Assembly (NCBI GenBank): GCA_965662355.1
Contig: CBFIHP010000017.1
Location: forward strand, 62,001-126,000
Length of the DNA stretch: 64,000 nt
Direction of reading: 5' to 3'
DNA from: GCA-2683825 sp965662355
GTDB taxonomy: Bacteria > Planctomycetota > UBA1135 > GCA-002686595
The notes beneath the pieces were generated by a model, which saw only the letters and a program-made list of their open reading frames with translations, did not search any database and had not been told where the DNA came from. Both the position numbers and the translations under genes were made by a program. Of this stretch, positions 18,380 to 26,056 are shown one piece after another; position 1 is the stretch's first letter; each line of letters starts with the position of its first letter.

Positions 18380-18965
18380 CCTTCACCTCATCGTCCTCCT
18401 CGGCGCTCGCGTGCCCAACATACCAGATAGCGTTGGAACCGTATGTTCGACCGGCCAGCTCGACACCTTGGCCGAACTCGGACGCGACGACGGCGTTGCG
18501 CGGAGCATGGAAGACGAGCACGCCGTCACTCGCCAGGACTCTATCCAGGAGCCCCTGGATACCCGCGAAGATAGACGCACGCCCTTTGCGTTCCTTCAAC
18601 CAGGGGTACGGCGGATCCAGGAAGACGATATCCGCTGGCGTGCCTCCCCAGGCTGCGGGATCCAACGCGTCGCCGCACACGGCTTCGGTGCGCTCGTCCA
18701 TCCCGAGGCTCGCAACGTTGCGCTTCAAGAGTGCGTAGGCCTCGCGGTCGCGCTCGATCATGCGCGCCACACGAGCACCACGAGACAGCGCCTCGAGTCC
18801 CAAACTGCCGCTACCTGCGAAGAGATCCAGCACGAAGGCATCCGGCAACCAAGGAGCAAGCGTCGATGAGATCGCTTCGCGTACGCGATCCAGCATCGGA
18901 CGGGTCTCGCGTCCATTGGGGGCTTCGATCGATCGCCCCCGCAACTCTCCAGCGATGATTCTCAC
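18372..18965 (-). CDS. rsmD: 16S rRNA (guanine966-N2)-methyltransferase RsmD
   Basis: The 197-residue SAM-dependent methyltransferase starts at a GTG. It shows the RsmD N-terminus (MRIIAGELRGR, RPMLDRVREAISSTL), the SAM-binding loop LDLFAGSGSLGLEALSRGA and the catalytic DPPY. It methylates G966 of 16S rRNA in the cytoplasm. It is upstream of nagA with an 8-bp overlap. Confidence 0.92.
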   Translation of the reverse strand: MRIIAGELRGRSIEAPNGRETRPMLDRVREAISSTLAPWLPDAFVLDLFAGSGSLGLEALSRGARVARMIERDREAYALLKRNVASLGMDERTEAVCGDALDPAAWGGTPADIVFLDPPYPWLKERKGRASIFAGIQGLLDRVLASDGVLVFHAPRNAVVASEFGQGVELAGRTYGSNAIWYVGHASAEEDDEVKDD

Positions 18966-18980
18966 AGGAGTATCGTGAGC

Positions 18981-19697
18981 CTATTTAGGGAGTCGCGCCT
19001 CGAATACGATCAGCCGCTCATAGTGCACGCCGTCACGTATCGAATAGGCCCCAGGAATCGAAGCCATGTCCACCAGATACTCCCCATCCTCGAAGTAGTA
19101 GTCGCGGAACGGCCCCTCGGTCTCGCCAACGATCCGCACGGTCATGCCGCACTCCTGCATCATGCGAATGCTGCGCGGAACGTCCGCCATGCTGGACTGA
19201 ACGAAAACCAGCCTACCCTCGGGTTTGAGCACCTTGTGGGCATCCAGGATCAAGGTGTCGATGAAGTACCGTCGATAGGTTTTGCCCGACTTGGCAAAGG
19301 GTGGGTTCGTTATCAGGGTGTCGAAGCCCTTGTCCTCGACCTGGGTCCAGTCCGCGATCTGATAGTCGACCGGGATCTCGATGCCGTGTTTCTCGAGGTT
19401 GTGCTTGGCGTGGTCCAGTGAACCCTGGTCAATCTCCGTGACGGTCATCACGCTCGCTCCGCGACGCGCCAGGAGAATCGCGTGCAAGCCGCAGCCGGTG
19501 CCCAGCTCGAGGAGCTTCTCGCCAGAGAAGTCCATCGTGCAGATCATGTTGCCGAGATGGATCCCGTGCGGCGTCGGATTCCAAACCCCCGCAGGCACGT
19601 CGAGCTCGAGAGCATGCTCTTCGAACTCGTAATGCATCTGCAGCGGATAGAGATTGTCGCCGTGCCGCTGGAGGGCCACTTCGTTGCTCGCCTTCAA
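18981..19697 (-). CDS. Class I SAM-dependent methyltransferase with NPPF motif
   Basis: The 238-residue product begins at a TTG with a strong ribosome binding site (AGGAGAGGAA on the minus strand). It has the SAM-binding loop LELGTGCGLHAILLA and the motif NPPF (near 135), which marks methylation of an amide or amino nitrogen, as in PrmC, RsmC/RlmG or similar. The precise substrate is not determinable. It lies 15 nt upstream of rsmD in the same direction and could share its transcript. Confidence 0.8.
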   Translation of the reverse strand: MKASNEVALQRHGDNLYPLQMHYEFEEHALELDVPAGVWNPTPHGIHLGNMICTMDFSGEKLLELGTGCGLHAILLARRGASVMTVTEIDQGSLDHAKHNLEKHGIEIPVDYQIADWTQVEDKGFDTLITNPPFAKSGKTYRRYFIDTLILDAHKVLKPEGRLVFVQSSMADVPRSIRMMQECGMTVRIVGETEGPFRDYYFEDGEYLVDMASIPGAYSIRDGVHYERLIVFEARLPK

Positions 19698-19718
19698 ATA
19701 GATTCCTCTCCTACCTGA

Positions 19719-19958
19719 TCCCCTGAATTATCGCCCACGCCAGTTTCGCCCCTGGGAGCGGTCGCCCCAAGCGCAGCGCTCGAAAAGGAAGCGATTCTCC
19801 TACTGATTGCCCATTTCGAGCCTCAGCCACGCCTCGTTCAGGAGCGCGGTGGGCTGAAGCGTCCGTCCGAGCCGTGCATGACCAAGAAGGACAACCACCC
19901 GAGCGCCGAGGGCCATGGGTTCTTCGCCTATCTCCTCTACGCGAAGGTGAGTCGCTGA
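19719..19958 (+). pseudogene. Orphan coding-like frame without start
   Basis: A plus-strand frame open from 19719 to TGA 19956-19958 reads like real protein, with stretches such as LEKEAILLLIAHFEPQPR, CMTKKDNHPSAEG and FFAYLLYAKVSR. It has no ATG or GTG until 19878, and an in-frame TGA lies just before it. It may be the 3' end of a gene whose front has been lost, or a 26-residue ORF from 19878. No family is recognised. Confidence 0.4.
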
Positions 19959-19985
19959 GGCGTTGGCGACGACGACTTTCCGTTG

Positions 19986-20924
19986 TCATCTTCCGACGGC
20001 GCTTGCTGGCTCGATCTCATGAATCCGTGACAGATTGATCGCCGCCGGTGAGCCCTCTGCCTCGCCCTCGTAGATGTTGGCGAACCTTGCATTCCATACG
20101 ATTTCATCGCAGAGGTAGGACGCGCGAGCGTGAACCGTATGGGAGAAGGTGTCGTCGATGCCGGTCATCATGACGAGGATCTCTCCGTTGGACTCGCGGA
20201 ACTCCTTCTCCGTGAGACCGAAGAGCGGGCTCGTCTCGTCGATGGGATGGACGATCGTCCAGCTGAGGGGAAAGAAGGCCAGCTTGGCGCGTTCGAGCTC
20301 GAGCGCGTGGATCGTCCTGCTGGTCCGTCCGTCCTTGTGCACCAGCCGGGAAAGGAACACTCGCGCTTCGAGCTCGATGATCTGATTGCGCCGACGGTTC
20401 GCGAGGCGAAACATCACCCCCTGGATACCGCGGTAAGGAGCGACGACCGCGGACTTGCTGAAGAGAAAGTCGGCGATGGGGCGCGCGAAGCGAGCGTAGA
20501 TGAGGCCCGTCACCAGGGCGAAGGCGAAGAGTGCGACCAGGGACTCCAGGGTCGCCAGGGCGTTGGCCGCGGTCGAGACCGGAACAAGATGGCCATATCC
20601 GATGGTCGAGGCCGTATGAACGCTGAAGAAGAAGGCACGCTCGAATCCGCGCCCCGGCCCGGCGATCGCTTCGGGCCCCATGGCCAGAAAGCTCAGGGCG
20701 AAGAGCGCGTTGAAGACGATGAACGAAACTCCGACGAGAAGCACGAAATGCGACCAGGGCATCGTCAGGAGCGTGTGCGAGAGGCTGATCACGGCGCGCC
20801 AGGGCATGCCGCGGCGACGGACGGTGAAGGTCCCATCGCGATTCAGGAGCCGCTCGCCCTTGCCCTTGAGGACGTGGGTGCCAAAGCCGAGTTCTTTGCT
20901 GTGTTCCGCTTCTTGCTTCTGCAT
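19986..20924 (-). CDS. Inward-rectifier potassium channel, KirBac-like
   Basis: I start at the ATG at 20924, which has a GGAGA site upstream; longer in-frame extensions overlap pseudogene DNA. The 312-residue protein has two transmembrane helices (~57-80 and ~120-145) around a pore with filter TIGYGH (107-112), followed by the GLIYARFARP segment and a C-terminal cytoplasmic immunoglobulin-like Kir domain (~160-305). Assembly as a tetramer is known for the family. His after GYG is unusual, since KirBac channels commonly have Asp there. Confidence 0.88.
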   Translation of the reverse strand: MQKQEAEHSKELGFGTHVLKGKGERLLNRDGTFTVRRRGMPWRAVISLSHTLLTMPWSHFVLLVGVSFIVFNALFALSFLAMGPEAIAGPGRGFERAFFFSVHTASTIGYGHLVPVSTAANALATLESLVALFAFALVTGLIYARFARPIADFLFSKSAVVAPYRGIQGVMFRLANRRRNQIIELEARVFLSRLVHKDGRTSRTIHALELERAKLAFFPLSWTIVHPIDETSPLFGLTEKEFRESNGEILVMMTGIDDTFSHTVHARASYLCDEIVWNARFANIYEGEAEGSPAAINLSRIHEIEPASAVGR

Positions 20925-21019
20925 GGGAGCTTGTCTCCAGGGATGATGTTGGAGTTTTTCTTGGCACTTTCCACCGGAAACCAGGGGCTCGGCGACCACG
21001 GGCTGGGTGAACGTACCCG

Positions 21020-21291
21020 TTGACCCAATCCCAAGACCTGGAAGAGCTGCTGGCGACCGATGCGTGAATGCGACGGATCGCCAAACGCATGGCTCGCGAT
21101 CCGGAGGTGGCCGACGATCTCGCGCGAGGCGCGAGGATGGTGTACCGATCTCGACCGGGCACGATCGCATCAAGCGTGGGCTCGCGCGGCTGCGGGATCG
21201 ACTGGATCACGTGCTCATGAAGGGCGATCAAGAGGTTCCGCAGCACCCTGTGAAGCTGGATTCCGATGAGTTGACGGTGGCGCAGCCCTAG
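21020..21291 (+). pseudogene. ECF sigma-factor remnant
   Basis: From a TTG at 21020 the frame reads TQSQDLEELLATDA, a stop (TGA 21065-21067), then MRRIAKRMARDPEVADDLARGARMV, which resembles region 2 of sigma-70-like ECF factors (RxLVxDxxxADDLVQ). A different frame ending at TAG 21289-21291 carries DRIKRGLARLRDRLD, like the end of region 4. The middle is missing and there is at least one frameshift, so it is a decayed gene. It occupies most of the 400-bp gap between 20924 and 21326. Confidence 0.5.
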
Positions 21292-21325
21292 CAGCAATAC
21301 AGGGCCAGCCGTTTCCGCGTAGCCT

Positions 21326-23026
21326 ATGGGCATGCTCACGCTCGCCTTGGTACTCCTCTCCGCTCTGCAGGGACACGCCCAGCTCTCGCAACGCACCTCG
21401 CCGCTCGGCAGCGCCGTTCTTCGTATGACTCCCAGCGCGGGGGACCTGCATCGCCTGGTCTTCGATCTGGAGGTCCGCGAAAGCGATGGAGCGCGACACC
21501 GGATCCCCGGGGTCGTCGGGAACGGGTTCTACATCACGGACGTGGATCGGATCGTTGTGCTGGATGCATGCGAGTCGTTCAGCGTACCCACACGGTTGCG
21601 CGTGATGGACTTCGCTGGGCACACGCTTCGCGAGAACTCCGTTTCTCGACTCACCGCTCCAAAGGTGTCTTCGGCAGGGGATTTCTTCGCCTATCGCACG
21701 CCGAGCTCGACCGTGGTGCTCGACTTAACAACGTTCGCGAAAACGGAACACGTTTTCTTCGATCGATACGCCTTGCTGAGCGACGGTTCTTTGATCGGCG
21801 CGCTCTGCGAGGAGCAGCACGCAGTACGACTCGTTTCGGCGAGCGGAGAGTACCGCATCCAGCTGGATGGACCCCTGCGAGAGCTCATAGTCACGGAAGC
21901 CTCGCGCACGGCCATGCTGTTCTTCGAAGGTGGGGGGCGCGCCGTCGATCTGGACAACGGCACGAGCGTCGGCTTCTCGACGAGCGGCACCATCACCGGA
22001 GCACCCGCGCCTCCCGCCATGGGTGGCTCGCACCCGTCCCAGCCGCGGCTCGCCCTTCCTTGGCCCCTGGGCACGAACACCCAGCGTGCGGTGGGCAACA
22101 CCTACGCCGAGTATCAGAACTACGGTGGCTCGCCCTACCTACACCCCGGCATCGACGTACTGGGTGCCGATTTCGAACCGGTCTACGCCGTCAGCTCGGG
22201 GTACGTGAAAGCCATCTTGACCACCAGCGCCCAGTACCACTGGCGCGTGGCCATCGGGGATTCGGCGGGATCGGGCACGGGCGGTGGCTATCTCTACGCC
22301 CACCTCGATGAACCGACCATCGCCGTCAACGTCGGTGACTTCGTCACGCGCGGTCAGTACCTGGGCGATCTCGTGCCCTGGCCGGTTGCCAATTTCACCC
22401 ACTGTCACTTCGCCCGCATCGAGGACCAGGGCGTGCAATGGAGTGGAAACTGGTTGTGCACTCGCAACCCGCACACACGCCTGCGCGACTTGACCGAAAA
22501 CGCGCCGCCGGTCTTCGAAAACGCCCTGGGCTCCGACGCCTTCGCCTTTTGCCATGACGAGACGTCCAACTATCTCGACCCGGCCGACCTGAACGGCATC
22601 ATCGACGTCATCGTCAAGGTCAGCGACCAGATCGCATCACCGTGGGTCTGTTCGGTAGAGGAGATTCGCTATTCGATATTCCCCGCAGCCGCCCCGGAGG
22701 CCTTCGTCGTCGAGAACAAACTAGCCGTGCGCTTTGACATGCCCCTCGACACCTACCAAGGCGGCCCGATGGATCCCTTTCTCGTCGACTTGCTCTACAA
22801 GGAAGACTCGGTCTGCAATACGAATGGGGACTACATCTCCCGCGACTTCTACCACGTCATCACCAATTCCAACGGCGACGACGACTTCGACGCTGGGGAC
22901 CTCGGCCAGGCCTGGGACACGTCCTCGATCCCCGATGGGAACTACATCATCGAGGTTACGGCATGGGACGCGGCCGGCAACAGCGCCGTGCAGCAGATGC
23001 AAGTCACGGTCGACAACGACTCGTAG
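21326..23026 (+). CDS. Secreted M23 (LytM)-like metallopeptidase
   Basis: The 566-residue product has a signal peptide (residues 1-18) and a beta-rich N-terminal half. Residues ~250-390 form an M23-type domain with the zinc pattern HxxxD (YLHPGIDV), a catalytic-loop YLYAHLD and HxH (FTHCHFAR). M23 enzymes cut peptidoglycan cross-bridges or other Gly-rich peptides. The C-terminal ~170 residues look like a beta-sandwich. All usual ligands are present, so it may be active. Confidence 0.8.
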   Translation: MGMLTLALVLLSALQGHAQLSQRTSPLGSAVLRMTPSAGDLHRLVFDLEVRESDGARHRIPGVVGNGFYITDVDRIVVLDACESFSVPTRLRVMDFAGHTLRENSVSRLTAPKVSSAGDFFAYRTPSSTVVLDLTTFAKTEHVFFDRYALLSDGSLIGALCEEQHAVRLVSASGEYRIQLDGPLRELIVTEASRTAMLFFEGGGRAVDLDNGTSVGFSTSGTITGAPAPPAMGGSHPSQPRLALPWPLGTNTQRAVGNTYAEYQNYGGSPYLHPGIDVLGADFEPVYAVSSGYVKAILTTSAQYHWRVAIGDSAGSGTGGGYLYAHLDEPTIAVNVGDFVTRGQYLGDLVPWPVANFTHCHFARIEDQGVQWSGNWLCTRNPHTRLRDLTENAPPVFENALGSDAFAFCHDETSNYLDPADLNGIIDVIVKVSDQIASPWVCSVEEIRYSIFPAAAPEAFVVENKLAVRFDMPLDTYQGGPMDPFLVDLLYKEDSVCNTNGDYISRDFYHVITNSNGDDDFDAGDLGQAWDTSSIPDGNYIIEVTAWDAAGNSAVQQMQVTVDNDS

Positions 23027-23046
23027 GCTCGGGCATTCGTCCTACG
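23022..23046. terminator. Hairpin spanning two convergent stops
   Basis: CGTAGG and CCTACG form a 6-bp stem with a 13-nt loop. The arms contain the stop codons of the convergent genes ending at 23026 and 23042. No T-run is present; a terminator role is only suggested by position. Confidence 0.25.
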
Positions 23047-23800
23047 GCAAGAACCGGCGTGCATCGAGCAACACGACATCGTCACGTTCACGTAGGCGTT
23101 CGAGAAACCAGTACTTGTGCCATCCGCCGAAGGTAATCACGAGTCGTTGCCCCGGTCGTGCGTCGATCGCTTGCTCGAGCAAGGCCCAGTGCGCGGCATT
23201 GATGTTCGCCCAACCGCCCAAGCCCAGATCGTCGTTGAAGATCCGGTCGTAAGGTTCCAGCCCTTCCTTGACGATCTCGTCATACGTTGCACAGTGAATC
23301 AGCCGTGGGTCATCCAGGAACCCGAACTCCTCCAGGAGAGGATCGATCGAATCCATACCGGCATTCATGGCCGCGGTGTCGCCCGGCCGCACGGTCTGCC
23401 ACCGCGCTAGCTTCGCGCCGCGATCCTTGGCCATGGGTTCGGTCCATGCGGCGCAGGGCACGATCTCGAACTTCATTTGCTTCTGCAGCGGAAAGAGCGA
23501 CGCCGTGTATTCGGGGAAACGCAAGACGCGCGGCTCTTCGATCTTGCCGCTACGCGCGAACTCCTTCGCCGCTCTTGGGTAACGATCCGGCGGAATTTCG
23601 GCCAGCACGGCGTCCGGTGCCAGCGCGCGCAGTGTCGCCGTGACCTGGGGAATTCCCCAGCGCTTCGACTCGACGTGATCCCCGTGAATCATGCCGAGCA
23701 CACAGACCTCCGTCTTGGCCCGACTCGACGTCGAGGCACAACCGAGTCCGAAGGAGCAGAAAACGATGGAGAGGCCGAGGTAGTGGATATCGAGCTTCAT
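23042..23800 (-). CDS. TraB/GumN-superfamily-like lipoprotein
   Basis: The 252-residue product has a lipobox (GLGCAS). The mature part begins with VLGMIHGDH and contains DAVLAEIPPDRYP, VPCAAW and, at the end, TFGGWHKYWFLERL. The GxxHG start, the conserved E and the late H fit the TraB/GumN/Tiki (erythromycin esterase-like) superfamily, whose members are metal-dependent hydrolases. The assignment is by motif only. It is convergent with the M23 gene, 15 nt apart. Confidence 0.55.
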   Translation of the reverse strand: MKLDIHYLGLSIVFCSFGLGCASTSSRAKTEVCVLGMIHGDHVESKRWGIPQVTATLRALAPDAVLAEIPPDRYPRAAKEFARSGKIEEPRVLRFPEYTASLFPLQKQMKFEIVPCAAWTEPMAKDRGAKLARWQTVRPGDTAAMNAGMDSIDPLLEEFGFLDDPRLIHCATYDEIVKEGLEPYDRIFNDDLGLGGWANINAAHWALLEQAIDARPGQRLVITFGGWHKYWFLERLRERDDVVLLDARRFLP

Positions 23801-24072
23801 GGCGCCCGTCGAGCATGCGCCGTTCGCCCGCAGCTAGCAAGGGCCGGCCGCATCCCGAGGCATGGGAGTTCTCTGGAGGCACCTGGGTACGTTCGGCCTG
23901 AACCACCACGGCTTGCATCGTATTGGACTAGAGTCCGAGAGGATCAATCATCGTCATCGCCGAACCACCGACGAGACTACTGAGCGCGTTCCGATAACCG
24001 AACTTCATGGCCGGACCTCTTCCTTATTTGCAGGGAGTCGCAGAGAGAGAAATCACCTTCCTGAAGCAGCCC

Positions 24073-24142
24073 GGGCCCTACGTTAGAATTCAATTCCCGT
24101 GACACAGGAATTTCAATCCCACCGGGGCACCGGGTAGGGCCC
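24073..24142 (+). ncRNA. Structured element in the leader of the GNAT gene
   Basis: The 403-bp gap 23801-24203 has no convincing gene but holds a 70-nt element. A perfect 9-bp stem GGGCCCTAC / GTAGGGCCC encloses an inner hairpin (AATTCC at 24092-24097, GGAATT at 24107-24112). A pyrimidine run, CCCTTTCTTTCC, follows directly. It lies 62 nt before the start codon at 24204, so it could be an attenuator, riboswitch-like leader or small RNA. It does not match a riboswitch class I know. Confidence 0.35.
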
Positions 24143-24203
24143 CCTTTCTTTCCTGTGACTCGATGGGATCCGACAAACGCAATATCCTTCGTGTGTTCAG
24201 CCC

Positions 24204-24821
24204 ATGTCCGCGTCCAAGCATCTCCCCTCCCACCTCGAGACCGAGCATCTGCTCCTTCGCCCGCTTCGCGAAGACGACCTCGATTTCTTCATCGGACTTC
24301 ACGGGGATCGTGAAGTCATACGCTTCCTCGGCGGCACTGGCGAACCACGCACACCGGAAGCCACCGAAGCCTGGTTGGCGAAGATGATCCGCTGGTATTC
24401 CGACGATGCACTGGGGCCGTACGCGTTGGTGCGCCGCTCTGACGATTCGCTCGTCGGCCGCTCTGGGCTATCGATCTTCGAGATCGAGAAGACTCCGTCG
24501 AGCGCAGATGGTATTCCGATCGCCACCTGGGGAATCGAGAGCGCAGACCCAGGCGTCCCGGTGGTCTCCTTGCTCGAACTGGGCTACGTGGTTCACCCCT
24601 CCGCCTGGGGCGAGGGCTTCGCCACGGAAGCATCGCGCGCCTGGCTTGCTTTCGCTTTCGAGGAACGCCACGAACAGATAGTGCACTCGGTCATCGCGCC
24701 GGGCAACGCGCCCTCGTTGAGAGTCGCTCAAAAGAACGGACTGAGCAAGGCCGGCACCGACGTGCGCATGGACGGCAGCACCTATGGGGTCTTCCGCCGG
24801 GAGCGGGCCAGCTGGAAGTAG
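24204..24821 (+). CDS. GNAT N-acetyltransferase, RimJ/RimL type
   Basis: The 205-residue product follows the RimJ/RimL pattern: LETEHLLLRPLREDDLDFF at the N-terminus, ELGYVVHPSAWGEGFATEASRAWL as the acetyl-CoA loop, and HSVIAPGNAPSLRVAQKNGL near the end. It would acetylate a protein N-terminus or a small amine; the substrate is not evident. A structured element precedes it (24073-24142). Confidence 0.85.
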   Translation: MSASKHLPSHLETEHLLLRPLREDDLDFFIGLHGDREVIRFLGGTGEPRTPEATEAWLAKMIRWYSDDALGPYALVRRSDDSLVGRSGLSIFEIEKTPSSADGIPIATWGIESADPGVPVVSLLELGYVVHPSAWGEGFATEASRAWLAFAFEERHEQIVHSVIAPGNAPSLRVAQKNGLSKAGTDVRMDGSTYGVFRRERASWK

Positions 24822-24830
24822 CCCGTTCGG

Positions 24831-26054
24831 TTACGAGCCGAATTCGGGAAGTTCGCCGTCCCCAGTCCGTTCGCCTTCGAGCAGCCAGGCCAGGTTGAAA
24901 CGGGCCACGGACGAGCCCCCACCTTCGGGCTGGCCACCCTCGAAGTGCAGGTAGATCCATCCTTCGCTCGGCGTACCCGCACGACCGGCGGCCAACGACG
25001 AATACGCACTGGCTCCCGCGAAGATCAGACGCTTCACGGGCCACGTTCGTCCCCCATCAAAGCTGGCCCATACGCTGATGCGTTCGCGTTTCGGTGCCTC
25101 GGTATCGAGGTTGCTGAAGACGAGGATGTCCGCACCATCGACAGGCAACCGCGTAAGCCCACCCATGCATCCGTAGGAACGCTGCTGGTGGCCATCCGGC
25201 AGGGCTTCGACGATGCGCCAGTCGACCCAGGTCGCGCCACCATCCTCGCTCCACGCCGCTCGCCGGCGCGTGTTGTTCGGCCGCGCATCCCAATGGACCC
25301 GTGAGTTGTAGTAGATCCGACCGTCCCATAACTGGACCAGCGCCGCCTCGCCGGTGCCGTTCTCGGGGAAGGGGTCGCTGGTGCGCCAGCTCGCTCCACC
25401 ATCGTCGCTGTAGATCGCGTTGGTGTAGTGCAGGGGCCAGCGTGCACGTTCGTTCTTGCCGGCATACCATCGCGTCGGGCGTACGAGCCTGCCCGCATGC
25501 GGGCCCCGCAACAGGGTGATGCCATGTTCGTTCATGTGCATCGAAGGGCTGTGTCCAAGCCTGTCCGGCTGGATCAGCGCGGCTTCTGCCTGCCAGGTAA
25601 GCCCGTCGTCCGTACTGCGGTACTGCGTTACGAGCGCCGGTGGATGTCCGCCTTCCGCGAAAGCAAAGATGTCTCCGCTTCGCTGATCGACCGTCGTGCC
25701 CCCACCGTGAAAACCTGGATCCGCGACCGTCACGTCCGCACCCCAGGTCGCTCCACCGTCGGTGCTTCTGCGCACGCGTACGCTCGTCTGCCCCCACGTC
25801 GCGAGCAGTGTGCCCGCGCGCGTGACCACGATATTGGGAAAGCGCTCGTCTTCGTACAGCTGTTGAATTTCCAGACGCGGTGCGGCGAGAAAGGGGGCTA
25901 GTTGACTGTCCCTAAGCCGCTGGGCGGAAGTCGCACAGCCAGCAACGAGAAGGATCGTGCCCAGAACCGGCGCGAGCCCTCGCGCGTCAGGAGCCTGCTG
26001 ATTACAGACGCATTCCCGGGCGTTCGGCAACGAGTGGCCTCTCGAGATGTGCAT
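24831..26054 (-). CDS. Sialidase-like (BNR/Asp-box) lipoprotein
   Basis: The 407-residue product contains five Asp boxes of the form S.DGG.TW (STDGGATW, STDDGLTW, SDDGGASW, SEDGGATW, SFDGGRTW) and FPNIVV, which corresponds to the RIP/FRIP position of sialidases. This gives a six-bladed propeller like GH33. A lipobox (LLVAGC, Cys ~39) implies anchoring. The ATG at 26054 lies 2 nt after the stop of the porin gene, so translation is probably coupled. Activity on sialic acid is inferred from fold only. Confidence 0.8.
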   Translation of the reverse strand: MHISRGHSLPNARECVCNQQAPDARGLAPVLGTILLVAGCATSAQRLRDSQLAPFLAAPRLEIQQLYEDERFPNIVVTRAGTLLATWGQTSVRVRRSTDGGATWGADVTVADPGFHGGGTTVDQRSGDIFAFAEGGHPPALVTQYRSTDDGLTWQAEAALIQPDRLGHSPSMHMNEHGITLLRGPHAGRLVRPTRWYAGKNERARWPLHYTNAIYSDDGGASWRTSDPFPENGTGEAALVQLWDGRIYYNSRVHWDARPNNTRRRAAWSEDGGATWVDWRIVEALPDGHQQRSYGCMGGLTRLPVDGADILVFSNLDTEAPKRERISVWASFDGGRTWPVKRLIFAGASAYSSLAAGRAGTPSEGWIYLHFEGGQPEGGGSSVARFNLAWLLEGERTGDGELPEFGS

Positions 26055-26056
26055 TC

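Noticed and set aside
19711..19989. 92-codon minus-strand frame
   Set aside because: The translation is Arg/Ser-rich and overlaps the more protein-like plus-strand frame 19719-19958; it looks like a shadow.
21065..21067. TGA in the sigma-factor remnant as another selenocysteine codon
   Set aside because: The position corresponds to Trp in related proteins, and the gene also has a frameshift and a deletion.
23862..24086. 74-codon plus-strand frame in the 23801-24203 gap
   Set aside because: Composition is His/Arg-rich with no family, signal or ribosome binding site.
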